NCBI GenBank assembly: GCA_964603455.1
Contig: CAZRVL010000013.1
Span: 1-39,241, forward strand
Origin: Flemingiibacterium sp964603455
GTDB lineage: Bacteria; Bacillota; Clostridia; Oscillospirales; CAG-272
Direction of reading: 5' to 3'
Length of the DNA stretch: 39,241 nt
In this document: positions 32,191-39,241 of the stretch, piece by piece
How positions within the stretch are numbered: the first letter of the stretch is position 1
Layout: every line of letters begins with the position of its first letter
The notes under the pieces: model-generated
What the model saw: only the letters and a program-made list of their open reading frames with translations
What the model was told of the DNA's origin: nothing
The model's database searches: none
Position numbers and translations under genes: made by a program

Positions 32191-32283
32191 TCATTGTCCC
32201 CTGCGTTTTTTCGGCGTAGTGCCGATAACATTTTTAAAAGCACGGTAAAGATTTCGTTCGCTGCCAAAGCCGCTGTCCGTAAA
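32191..32283 (-). pseudogene. C-terminal remnant of an AraC-family regulator
   Basis: The minus frame ending at the TGA at 32191 encodes FTDSGFGSERNLYRAFKN followed by V-I-G-T-T-P-K-K-R-R, the recognisable second helix-turn-helix and tail of AraC proteins. Upstream of codon 30 the similarity stops, with no HTH1 or sensor domain and no start. It is a broken gene. Its upstream side abuts a separate glycosidase-like remnant on the opposite strand. Confidence 0.75.
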
Positions 32284-32287
32284 ATGC

Positions 32288-32458
32288 GGAAACAAGGGTG
32301 ATTGGAATGAATCCGAATCGGGTCATCCATATATCTACAAAGCGGATGATCAAAGGATATGGCTCTATTATCAGGGTTCGCCGGACAACGGCAAAACATG
32401 GCTCATCTCCCGCTGCGAAATAGTATTCGAAAACGGGCTTCCTAAGGTAGTTAAATAA
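32288..32458 (+). pseudogene. C-terminal remnant of a GH43/GH130-like beta-propeller glycosidase
   Basis: The plus frame from about 32288 to the TAA at 32456 encodes GHPYIYKADDQRIWLYYQGS followed by P-D-N-G-K-T-W-L-I-S-R, typical of the last blade of five-bladed propeller glycosidases. No start codon, ribosome site or N-terminal part is present. Together with the AraC remnant it marks a decayed regulator-enzyme pair. The rest of 32459-32603 shows no gene. Confidence 0.65.
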
Positions 32459-32604
32459 TGATCATACGCGGCACGATCTAAACATTTTAGTCGGTCGCAA
32501 GTATCACTATACAGCATTATACTGAAAAGCTCGGATGATCTCTGGACTTTAATTTTTAATATCGCTCCGCTTAACAAAAAGTTAATAAAAAATTTCCATG
32601 AAGC

Positions 32605-32645
32605 AAAAAAAAAAAGCATTGATGTTCATATTTGCGTGATATAAT
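32605..32645 (+). promoter_or_regulatory. A11 tract and extended -10 promoter of solute-binding gene 2
   Basis: An A11 run (32605-32615) precedes TATAAT at 32640-32645, which has an extended -10 (TGA). The best -35 candidate is TTGATG with only 15 bases of spacing, so the promoter may depend on the extended -10. Confidence 0.55.
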
Positions 32646-32673
32646 AAGATGAAATACATTTTGGAGGATTAAA

Positions 32674-34158
32674 ATGAAAAAACGAATTTTATCTATCGCA
32701 CTCCTTACGGCACTCATCGCAGCGCAGGTCTCATGCGGTTCCGCGGAGAATGCCAATACCGATACAACAACAGGAGAAGCCACACCGGCAGAAACAACAA
32801 CAGGCAAATATGATACCGGTCTCCCCGAAAGAAATTTTGATGGACGCACATTCACCTTCGCGCTCCGCGGAATTGAAGGTGACACGTACCAGTGGAACGG
32901 AACCGATATTCTGGCTGACGAGGAAAACGGTGAAGCTCTGAACGATGCTGTATATAAGAGAAATATCTATATGCGCGACAAATATAATGTAATAATCGAT
33001 GCTGTATTCTGCGGCAATACATCCACATCGACATCAGGAAGTGATATGTCTTCCTACATTTCAAAGTCGATAATGAGCGGCGAAAGCGAATTTGATGCTA
33101 TCCTCACTTCGCCTTACGACTCGATAGGCTACGCACAGAACGACTATCTCATCGACCTTGAAACGCTCGAATATCTCGATCTCACCAGAGACTACTGGGA
33201 TCAGAACGCAAATTCTAACCTCGCAATGAACGGTCATGTATACATAACGACCGGTGAGCTCACATATATCGACAACAAAGCAACTCAGGTACTGCTTTTC
33301 AGTAAAAATCTTGTCGATATGTATGATATTGATGACCCTTATGAGACCGTAACGAGCGGAAAATGGACTATCGACAAGATGATCGAAAATTCCAAGCTCG
33401 TCACTACCGACCTCAACGGAGACGGAAAGATGGACGAAAACGACCGCTACGGCTTCTCGCATTGGCAGGATGCAGCCTTCTCATTCACCGCTTCTGCCGG
33501 TATAACATACGGTAAGCTGGTAAACGGTGAACCTCAGCTCACCTTCTACAGCGAAAAGACTGTAAACCTCTGGGAAAAGCTTATGAACTACATTTCGAGC
33601 GACTATGCCTTTTCGAGAAAGGGTTATTCGGATAAGGGCGGAAATGCTGACGAGATATTCCAAAAAATGATCGATAACGATCAGGCACTTTACACATGGG
33701 CAGTTATATCAAATGCAATAGCTCTCCGTTCTAATGATACAGACTTCGGTATTCTTCCGCTTCCGAAATATGACGAGGAGCAGGAAAATTACATCTCGAA
33801 TCCTCACGCATACGGTCATACGATGCTCACAGTTCCGGTAACTACCGCCAATCCCGAAGAGACCGGTTTCATCCTCGAAGCCTTCTGCGCCAAGAGTGCT
33901 GAAATTGTAACTCCGGCATTCTATGATGTAACTCTCATCGGTAAGACCATCCGCGATGACGAATCGGCTGAAATGCTCAATATCATCTTCAACAACAAGG
34001 TATACGACATCGGCGCATTCTTCATGTGGGGCAAGCTTCCGGACAAGGTCATGGCTGCATGGAATGCAAAGAATGAAAACATTTCTTCGCTCTATGCTTC
34101 GTATGAGGACGCTGCACTTGCAGATGTAGAACTCACCAAAGAAATATTCAGCAAGTAA
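32674..34158 (+). CDS. Extracellular solute-binding lipoprotein 2, orphan
   Basis: The 494-residue protein has a lipoprotein signal with lipobox QVSC (C21), a TTTGEATPAETTTG linker and the same fold as the protein at 29485: NFDGRTFTFALRG, SGKWTIDKMIENSK, TDFGILPLPKYDEEQENY and SAEMLNIIFNN. It also has an EF-hand-like loop, DLNGDGKMDEND. The similar linker and core show the two are paralogues, but the divergent middle suggests different ligands. TTGGAGGA precedes the ATG. No transporter genes are adjacent. A bidirectional terminator follows. Confidence 0.86.
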   Translation: MKKRILSIALLTALIAAQVSCGSAENANTDTTTGEATPAETTTGKYDTGLPERNFDGRTFTFALRGIEGDTYQWNGTDILADEENGEALNDAVYKRNIYMRDKYNVIIDAVFCGNTSTSTSGSDMSSYISKSIMSGESEFDAILTSPYDSIGYAQNDYLIDLETLEYLDLTRDYWDQNANSNLAMNGHVYITTGELTYIDNKATQVLLFSKNLVDMYDIDDPYETVTSGKWTIDKMIENSKLVTTDLNGDGKMDENDRYGFSHWQDAAFSFTASAGITYGKLVNGEPQLTFYSEKTVNLWEKLMNYISSDYAFSRKGYSDKGGNADEIFQKMIDNDQALYTWAVISNAIALRSNDTDFGILPLPKYDEEQENYISNPHAYGHTMLTVPVTTANPEETGFILEAFCAKSAEIVTPAFYDVTLIGKTIRDDESAEMLNIIFNNKVYDIGAFFMWGKLPDKVMAAWNAKNENISSLYASYEDAALADVELTKEIFSK

Positions 34159-34163
34159 TCGAA

Positions 34164-34206
34164 AAAGTGCTGCGAATTTTAAAATCCGCAGCACTTTCTT
34201 TTTATT
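34164..34206. terminator. Bidirectional terminator
   Basis: AAAGTGCTGCG / CGCAGCACTTT (34164-34174 with 34187-34197) with a 12-base A/T loop, and T runs on both strands. It serves the convergent solute-binding and propeller-like genes. Confidence 0.88.
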
Positions 34207-35410
34207 TAAGAAATTCGTCAGCCTTGAAGCGCGTGAGTCTGATATGCTTTCTCGCAACGGTGTACGACATATAAACATATTCGCCGTATATCCGCGCATA
34301 AGGATAGAACAGACTGTCGTGCATGGATGCAACAAGAACAGGACGGCTCGCTCCCTGATCCTCGCGGTCGATCTTCACGATACCGAAGCCATCGCGGTTT
34401 TCGGGTGCATGGATAAGATAGAGCTCATCATTGTAATAGATAAAATCAGATCTCGACTGAGTGTCGCGTATCAGTGTAGGAGTTGACCAGGTTTTCTTTT
34501 CGAGATCGTAGCAGGTCAAAAATCCCTGCTGACACTCTTCCTGACGGACAAAATACCAGCATTTGTCACCCAGTACATAGACAGCATTTTCCCAGAGCGA
34601 GAGATTGATAAAATCGGGAGTCGAGACATATTCCCAGGTGATAAAGTCGCAGCTCTTGATTATGCAGTTGAAATATCCGGAATATGCACCGGTGTAATAA
34701 TATGTAACACCGTTCTCCACACGTGTGGTAATCTTCTGCATTATTCCGATGTCGCTGAACATCGTCTTGAAGCCGATACCGTTAGCCGACAGCGCATTCT
34801 TTATTCCTGTGGTCGAAAAATCATTTACCACATCACCGACCTTAAAACGATTCGGACGTATCTCACCGAGCTTTCCGGTAGAGATTGTGTAAGTGCAGTA
34901 AAAACGATAGTACAGTCCGTCAGCCGATGCCGTCCACATAAGATAAAGCTCATCATCCGACTTTTCCATAAGTATGGTGTCGTAAACGCGGTCTATCTTT
35001 CTGCCGTCAAGCATATCTCCGACCTTCTGAACACGGATTATGGTCATGTTTGACGGATCATTTTCCGGGCAATATGCAAATCTCGCCTCCTGCATAGAGG
35101 GGTCTTCGGCTTCTGTTCCGGTGTTCGCGTAATAGGTCATGTATATAACGCGGTTGATTATGGCAAATGTCGATACATGAACCATCATATCAATATGATC
35201 CTCGGGATGCTTCTCACAGTAAGCCGCATTTTTTTCAAAATCCGCGATGATATTCGCCTTTACAGCTTCAACACAGCTCTTTCCGACTTCCTTTGCGGCA
35301 GAATCGCGATCGGGACGAATGCACTTGTTGTAGTTCATGATCGGAGAATCGGGGATATGTATCTCCGGCAGCGAGCAGGGACAGTTATCCGTAAAAATCG
35401 AATTTTCCAA
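34202..35410 (-). CDS. Beta-propeller-like protein of unknown function (sialidase/GH43-like fold suspected)
   Basis: The true start is probably TTG at 35410: GGAGG lies 8 bases upstream, giving 402 residues. The sequence repeats short propeller-like blades with aromatic-rich strands: NRVIYMTYYANTG, DELYLMWTASADGLYYRFY, GVTYYYTGAYSGYFN, KSCDFITWEYVSTP, ENAVYVLGDKCWYFVRQE, DFIYYNDELYLIHAPENRDG and GEYVYMSYTVARKH. This fits a five- or six-bladed propeller such as GH43, GH130 or sialidases, but I cannot point to catalytic residues. No signal peptide, so cytosolic. It has its own consensus promoter with a palindrome. Enzyme, lyase or binding role all remain open. Confidence 0.55.
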   Translation of the reverse strand: MENSIFTDNCPCSLPEIHIPDSPIMNYNKCIRPDRDSAAKEVGKSCVEAVKANIIADFEKNAAYCEKHPEDHIDMMVHVSTFAIINRVIYMTYYANTGTEAEDPSMQEARFAYCPENDPSNMTIIRVQKVGDMLDGRKIDRVYDTILMEKSDDELYLMWTASADGLYYRFYCTYTISTGKLGEIRPNRFKVGDVVNDFSTTGIKNALSANGIGFKTMFSDIGIMQKITTRVENGVTYYYTGAYSGYFNCIIKSCDFITWEYVSTPDFINLSLWENAVYVLGDKCWYFVRQEECQQGFLTCYDLEKKTWSTPTLIRDTQSRSDFIYYNDELYLIHAPENRDGFGIVKIDREDQGASRPVLVASMHDSLFYPYARIYGEYVYMSYTVARKHIRLTRFKADEFLK

Positions 35411-35430
35411 AATATTTTCCTCCAAAAAAA

Positions 35431-35470
35431 TGTGATAATTAATTATATCACACTTTTTCCTATTTGTCAA
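35431..35470 (-). promoter_or_regulatory. Promoter of the propeller-like gene, with palindrome over the -10
   Basis: Minus strand TTGACA (35470-35465), 17 bases, TATAAT (35447-35442), extended by TGA. The inverted repeat TGTGATA / TATCACA (35431-35437 with 35446-35452), with near-symmetric A/T centre, covers the -10 and the start site, a likely repressor position. Confidence 0.7.
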
Positions 35471-35473
35471 TAG

Positions 35474-35499
35474 AAAAAATGAAATGTTTATTTCATTTT
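35474..35499 (-). terminator. A/T-rich terminator at the end of the MATE gene
   Basis: AAAATGAAAT / ATTTCATTTT (35476-35485 with 35490-35499), a perfect 10-bp stem with a 4-base loop, followed by T's on the minus strand. It overlaps the last codons. Weak in GC, so uncertain. Confidence 0.5.
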
Positions 35500-36857
35500 A
35501 GAGTCAATTCGTTTTTGAGCTTTCTTTCAATGATCATAAACGCCGCAAAACATATTATACTCGACAAAACAGAACCGAAGGTCGAGGCAAGTCCCATCGG
35601 GAAAAGAGTCTCAGGAAACAGCATTGAGGTCAGATATGCACCGGGTATCCTTATGAGCAGTATAGATATTATATTGTGCATAAATGAAAGTCCAGATTTT
35701 CCGACCGCACAGAAATATCCACTGAAGCTGAAATGTATTCCGGCAAACAGGCAGTCGAAAATATAGCTCCGAATATACTGACCGCCTCTTATTATGACCT
35801 GCGCACCGTCCGCAGCCGATCTGTCTGTGAAAAGAGCCACGATAGGCTCGGCAATGAACTGCACAGCTCCCGAAATTATCAGACCGAAGCCAACACAGAT
35901 AAGTATACCATATCCGAGCGTCTGTTTTGCCCTGTCCCGCCGTCCTGCACCGATATTCTGTGCGCTGAGAGCCGAGACAGTCGAAAGCATAGATGACGGA
36001 ACCAAAAATACGAATCCTATGATCTTTTCAACGATACCGACCGCCGCCGCATCTGTAAGACCGCGTTTGTTCGCGATTATAGTGATGACCATAAATGAGA
36101 CCTGAATAAATCCATCCTGAAGCATGACCGGCAGACCGACCTTAATTATCTGCTTTATCGCAGTTGCATTTGGTCTGAGATCAGCTTTAGAAAGCTTTAT
36201 ACCACCGACCGAGCTTTTCGATATTGCGATCAGCGAAATAATGACACTGATTGCCTGAGAAACAGTTGTGCCGAGTGCCGCACCTGCAACGCCTAAGTTT
36301 AATGCACCTATAAACAGATAATCCAAAGCAATATTCGCGACACACGCTACAGCGACAAAATACATCGGAGTTTTCGAATCTCCGACGCCGCGGTATATTG
36401 ATGCAATAATGTTGTAAGCTGTAATGAAAGGTATTCCGATAAAGCATATCGTGAGGTAGGACAATGTACCATCGACCGCCGCTTCGGGTGTGGACATCAC
36501 AGAAACTATCGGCTCTCTGAGCAGTATCAATACTACAGTTATCAAAACAGCCACGGCAATAAATAAGCTAACTGTACTGCCGATATACTCAGCAGCCTCT
36601 TTTTTGTTCTTTCGCCCCATAGCCTGACCGATAGATACTGTAGTTCCCATAGCCAGACCGACCAGCATAACGGTCAGCATATGCATGACCTGTGAGCCGA
36701 CCGAAACGGCAGTAGTAGCAGCGACAGGCTCGAATTGACCGATTATATAAAGATCCGCCATGCCGTAAAGCGTCTGCAAAAAATACGACAGCAAAAACGG
36801 AAGCGAAAATCTCACAATATTTTTCCAAACACTTCCGGAAGTCAAAGACCGCTCCAT
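35493..36857 (-). CDS. MATE-family multidrug/toxin efflux transporter
   Basis: The 454-residue protein has about 12 hydrophobic segments in two halves, typical for MATE cation-drug antiporters in the inner membrane. Family features include SLPFLLSYFLQTLYGMADLYIIGQF near the start, GLAMGTTVSIGQAMGRKNK, RGVGDSKTPM and NIGAGRRDRAKQTLGYG. The ATG at 36857 follows GGAGATGA. An upstream ATG at 36905 would leave only about 9 bases of leader and no ribosome site. Substrate cannot be predicted. A consensus promoter lies at 36920-36948. Confidence 0.92.
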   Translation of the reverse strand: MERSLTSGSVWKNIVRFSLPFLLSYFLQTLYGMADLYIIGQFEPVAATTAVSVGSQVMHMLTVMLVGLAMGTTVSIGQAMGRKNKKEAAEYIGSTVSLFIAVAVLITVVLILLREPIVSVMSTPEAAVDGTLSYLTICFIGIPFITAYNIIASIYRGVGDSKTPMYFVAVACVANIALDYLFIGALNLGVAGAALGTTVSQAISVIISLIAISKSSVGGIKLSKADLRPNATAIKQIIKVGLPVMLQDGFIQVSFMVITIIANKRGLTDAAAVGIVEKIIGFVFLVPSSMLSTVSALSAQNIGAGRRDRAKQTLGYGILICVGFGLIISGAVQFIAEPIVALFTDRSAADGAQVIIRGGQYIRSYIFDCLFAGIHFSFSGYFCAVGKSGLSFMHNIISILLIRIPGAYLTSMLFPETLFPMGLASTFGSVLSSIICFAAFMIIERKLKNELTLK

Positions 36858-36919
36858 CTTAAAAAAATCATCTCCATTTAAAAAATCACAGTTAAAATGC
36901 CGCATATTAACGTATTAAC

Positions 36920-36948
36920 ATTATAACACCAACATACTTTTTTGTCAA
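36920..36948 (-). promoter_or_regulatory. Promoter of the MATE gene
   Basis: Minus strand TTGACA (36948-36943), 17 bases, TATAAT (36925-36920): perfect consensus. Confidence 0.85.
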
Positions 36949-37010
36949 GTGCCTACTTTACCAAATACGCTCTGTTTTTTGAACTTTTCGGCATCAAATG
37001 TACACAATTC

Positions 37011-37051
37011 AAAAAAACATTCCCGAAGGTATTTTAACCTTCGGGAATGTT
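37011..37051 (-). terminator. Intrinsic terminator after putP
   Basis: A 15-bp perfect stem AACATTCCCGAAGGT / ACCTTCGGGAATGTT (37016-37030 with 37037-37051), loop of 6, followed on the minus strand by TTTTTTT. Confidence 0.93.
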
Positions 37052-37052
37052 T

Positions 37053-38621
37053 TCATATTTCTGATTTCACTTTTATAGATTCAAAATCTTCTAAGATCTC
37101 ACGATCCGGAGCCTTAGTGCAAAGCGAAACAACAACGATGACTATCGAGGATACAACGAACGCCGGCAGCAGTTCATAAATACCGAATGCACCGCCCAAA
37201 TTCGAAATACCGAGCTTCCAGATGAATACCATCGCCGCACCGCTCACCATTCCGGCAACAGCACCTGCACGATTCGTGCGCTTCCAGAAGAGCGAGAAGA
37301 GCATTATCGGACCGAAGGTCGCACCAAAGCCCGCCCAAGCGAACGAAACGATCTTGAATATCGCGCTGTTCTCATCGAGAGCCATTATCATAGCGATCAA
37401 AGCGATAACGAACAGCGTTATTCTGGATACAAGCATAACTTCCTTGTCGCTCGCCTTTTTCTTTATAACGCCCTGATAGATGTTCTTTGCGACAGCCGAA
37501 GCGGCAATGAGCAGATATGAATCGGACGAGCTGATAGTAGCCGCAAGTATTCCAGCCATAACGAAGCCGGCAAGTATTGCAGGGAGAGAGGATGTAGCAA
37601 GGGTTATGAATATCTTTTCAGCCTCAGCCGAGACAAGATGCGCAGTCGGATAGAGCTGACGACCGACGATACCGATAAATACCGCGACCGAGAGCGATAT
37701 AAGCACCCAGACCATAGCTATCCTGCGCGAACGCTTCAATTCATCCTCACGTCTTATAGCCATGAAGCGGAGCAATACCTGAGGCATACCGAAATATCCG
37801 AGTCCCCAAGCCAGCATAGAAAATACACTGAGCATACCGTAAGGCTGTGCCTCACCGAAAATCGGCATACCGTTTTCGACGACCTGAAGTCCGTCCACAC
37901 CAACAGTCGGACTTGCAATGCCGAAAAATTCAAGGAATCCGGGTATAGCCTTCGCATTTTCAAAAACAACATTCAAGCCGCCGACTCTGGCCGTGCTGAT
38001 AATAACGATAACTGTAAGTGCAATGATCATAACGATAGCCTGCATGAAATCAGACGCGCTCTCAGCCAAAAATCCGCCGAGTATCGTATAAAGCAACACG
38101 AATACCGCACCAACGATCATCATCGACTGATATGAGAAGCCGAACAATGTCGAGAAGAGCTTGCCGCAGGTGACAAAGCAGCTTGCCGCATAAACCGTGA
38201 AGAAAATGAGTATAAACAGCGCGGAAAGTGTCAAAATGACCTTTTTCTTTTCATGAAAGCGTTTGGAAAAATATTCCGGCAATGTGATCGCATTTACACG
38301 TATGCTGTAACGGCGAAGACGCTTCGAAACTATTAGCCAGTTCAAATAAGTACCGAGCGCAAGTCCTATAGCCGTCCATGCGGCATCGGCAAGTCCGCAC
38401 CAATAAGCTACACCGGGCAGACCCATAAGAAGCCATCCGCTCATATCCGAAGCTTCGGCACTCATCGCTGTGACCCAAGGTCCGAGCGAACGACCGCCCA
38501 AAAAATAGTTTTCGGAATTTTTGTTCGCGGTCTTAGCGAAAACAACACCGATAACAATTACCGCCGCCATGTAAATGATCATGGCAAAAAGTATTTGAAT
38601 CGTTTTTGAATCAAGATCCAT
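37053..38621 (-). CDS. putP: Sodium/solute symporter, PutP (proline) type
   Basis: The 522-residue protein has about 13 membrane helices of the sodium:solute symporter family. NYFLGGRSLGPWVTAMSAEASDMSGWLL is the PutP-type sodium-site signature near residues 37-64. GYFGMPQVLLRFMAIR, ATISSSDSYLL and WAGFGATFGPIML complete the pattern shared with proline permeases. It imports proline, or a similar solute, with sodium. AGGAGG precedes the ATG, a consensus promoter is upstream and a strong terminator follows, so it is transcribed alone. No proline catabolism genes are in view. Confidence 0.88.
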   Translation of the reverse strand: MDLDSKTIQILFAMIIYMAAVIVIGVVFAKTANKNSENYFLGGRSLGPWVTAMSAEASDMSGWLLMGLPGVAYWCGLADAAWTAIGLALGTYLNWLIVSKRLRRYSIRVNAITLPEYFSKRFHEKKKVILTLSALFILIFFTVYAASCFVTCGKLFSTLFGFSYQSMMIVGAVFVLLYTILGGFLAESASDFMQAIVMIIALTVIVIISTARVGGLNVVFENAKAIPGFLEFFGIASPTVGVDGLQVVENGMPIFGEAQPYGMLSVFSMLAWGLGYFGMPQVLLRFMAIRREDELKRSRRIAMVWVLISLSVAVFIGIVGRQLYPTAHLVSAEAEKIFITLATSSLPAILAGFVMAGILAATISSSDSYLLIAASAVAKNIYQGVIKKKASDKEVMLVSRITLFVIALIAMIMALDENSAIFKIVSFAWAGFGATFGPIMLFSLFWKRTNRAGAVAGMVSGAAMVFIWKLGISNLGGAFGIYELLPAFVVSSIVIVVVSLCTKAPDREILEDFESIKVKSEI

Positions 38622-38661
38622 GTTGTGTTCCTCCTATGAAGTAAAAAAGTATTTATTTAAT

Positions 38662-38690
38662 ATTTTACCACATTAAAAGAAGAATGTCAA
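38662..38690 (-). promoter_or_regulatory. Promoter of putP
   Basis: Minus strand TTGACA (38690-38685), 17 bases, TAAAAT (38667-38662). Confidence 0.82.
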
Positions 38691-38785
38691 TAGCTTTATG
38701 CCAAAAATAATTCACAATCTTTATACATATATTTCACTATGTTTTTGTACAAGAATTCATATTGACGTAAAATATGTCCAACAAT

Positions 38786-38815
38786 AAAAAAGGAAACCGC
38801 ATAAAACGGTTTCCT
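38786..38815 (-). terminator. Intrinsic terminator after the transketolase gene
   Basis: AGGAAACCG / CGGTTTCCT (38791-38799 with 38807-38815), loop of 7, followed on the minus strand by TTTTTATT. Confidence 0.9.
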
Positions 38816-38824
38816 GAAATCATA

Positions 38825-39241
38825 TTACTTGAGTTCAATAGCCTTCTTAGCCTTTTCGACAATGTGAGCTGCCGTAAGACCGTAATATTCCATGAGCGGC
38901 GGAACCTTGCCCGAACGACCGAACTTGTCCTCAACACCGACACGAAGCACCGGAACAGGCTTCGAAGCCGAAACGCATTCGCATACCGCACTTCCGAGAC
39001 CACCGATATAGTTGTGCTCCTCGGCAGTGACCAGCGCACCGGTATCGGCTGCACAGCGGTTTATAAGCTCCTCATCGAGCGGCTTTATAGTGTGGATATT
39101 AACGACTCTCGCGGAAATTCCGTCAGCGGCTAAAAGCTCGCGTGCCGCAAGAGCTTCGGGAACCATGAGTCCGGTAGCAACGATGGTGACATCCTTGCCG
39201 TCAGCCATAACTATGCCCTTGCCCATCTCGAACTTGTAGGT
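38825..39241 (-). CDS. Transketolase, C-terminal part (probably C-terminal subunit), cut by window edge
   Basis: The frame runs in from the right edge, with five more codons (TYKFE) before the in-frame Met at 39226, so that Met is not the true start. The visible 138 residues are the transketolase C-terminal domain: DVTIVATGLMVPEALAARELLA, SARVVNIHTIKPLDEELI, TAEEHNYIGGLGSAVCE and FGRSGKVPPLMEYYGLT. Transketolase moves two-carbon units in the pentose phosphate pathway using thiamine diphosphate. In many Clostridia the enzyme is split into two genes, but that cannot be checked here. DXP synthase has a similar domain, but the spacing and SGKVPPLMEYYGLT favour transketolase. A terminator follows. 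Confidence 0.88.
   Translation of the reverse strand, partial: TYKFEMGKGIVMADGKDVTIVATGLMVPEALAARELLAADGISARVVNIHTIKPLDEELINRCAADTGALVTAEEHNYIGGLGSAVCECVSASKPVPVLRVGVEDKFGRSGKVPPLMEYYGLTAAHIVEKAKKAIELK

Overview
The window looks like chromosomal DNA of an anaerobic, low-to-moderate-GC Clostridia, most likely an uncultured gut member of Oscillospirales or a related order. The signs are AAAGGAG-type ribosome binding sites, near-consensus SigA promoters with 17-bp spacers, many AraC-type regulators, lipoprotein solute-binding proteins with Thr-rich linkers, a QTAD-type C-terminal anchor, and many oxygen-sensitive Fe-S proteins. No rRNA, tRNA, transposase or CRISPR array was seen. Both window edges cut genes.

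Layout: (1) 1-4033, minus: the start of a type I-C CRISPR-Cas operon (cas3, cas5, cas8c cut by the edge) behind a perfect TTGACA-N17-TATAAT promoter. (2) 4153-7155, minus: a serpin lipoprotein and two translationally coupled AraC regulators. (3) 7273-9315, plus: an alpha-L-rhamnosidase-like GH78 enzyme, divergent from the AraC pair. (4) 9583-12676: a secreted CBM9/DOMON-like wall protein and an AraC regulator (minus), divergent from a Gfo/Idh/MocA oxidoreductase (plus). (5) 12714-17661: a putative TIM-barrel glycosidase (minus), divergent from an AraC regulator translationally coupled to a second GH78-like enzyme (plus). (6) 17753-20720, plus: a parvulin-type foldase lipoprotein, a LiaF-like membrane protein and 2-keto-3-deoxygluconate kinase. 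(7) 20779-22776, minus: a DUF4097-like protein and an AraC regulator. (8) 22900-28580, plus: a tight five-gene operon encoding a U32-like Fe-S protein, three tandem QueG/reductive-dehalogenase-like Fe-S paralogues and a putative TIM-barrel glycosidase. (9) 28714-35410: a SleB-like cell-wall hydrolase, two paralogous orphan solute-binding lipoproteins, a VanZ-like protein, an Rrf2 regulator, remnants of a decayed AraC/glycosidase locus, and a beta-propeller-like protein. (10) 35493-39241, minus: a MATE transporter, a PutP-type sodium symporter and the C-terminal half of a transketolase.

Much of the window reads as small units made of one AraC sensor plus one or a few cytosolic carbohydrate-active enzymes. 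These fit opportunistic use of plant or host glycans, with rhamnose-containing glycosides and uronate-derived KDG as likely inputs. The region most worth following up is 22900-28580. There, three different QueG-like reductases are coupled in one transcript to a U32-like protein, a family known for oxygen-independent hydroxylations, and to a glycosidase. I know of no described pathway with this composition, and its function is not assigned here.
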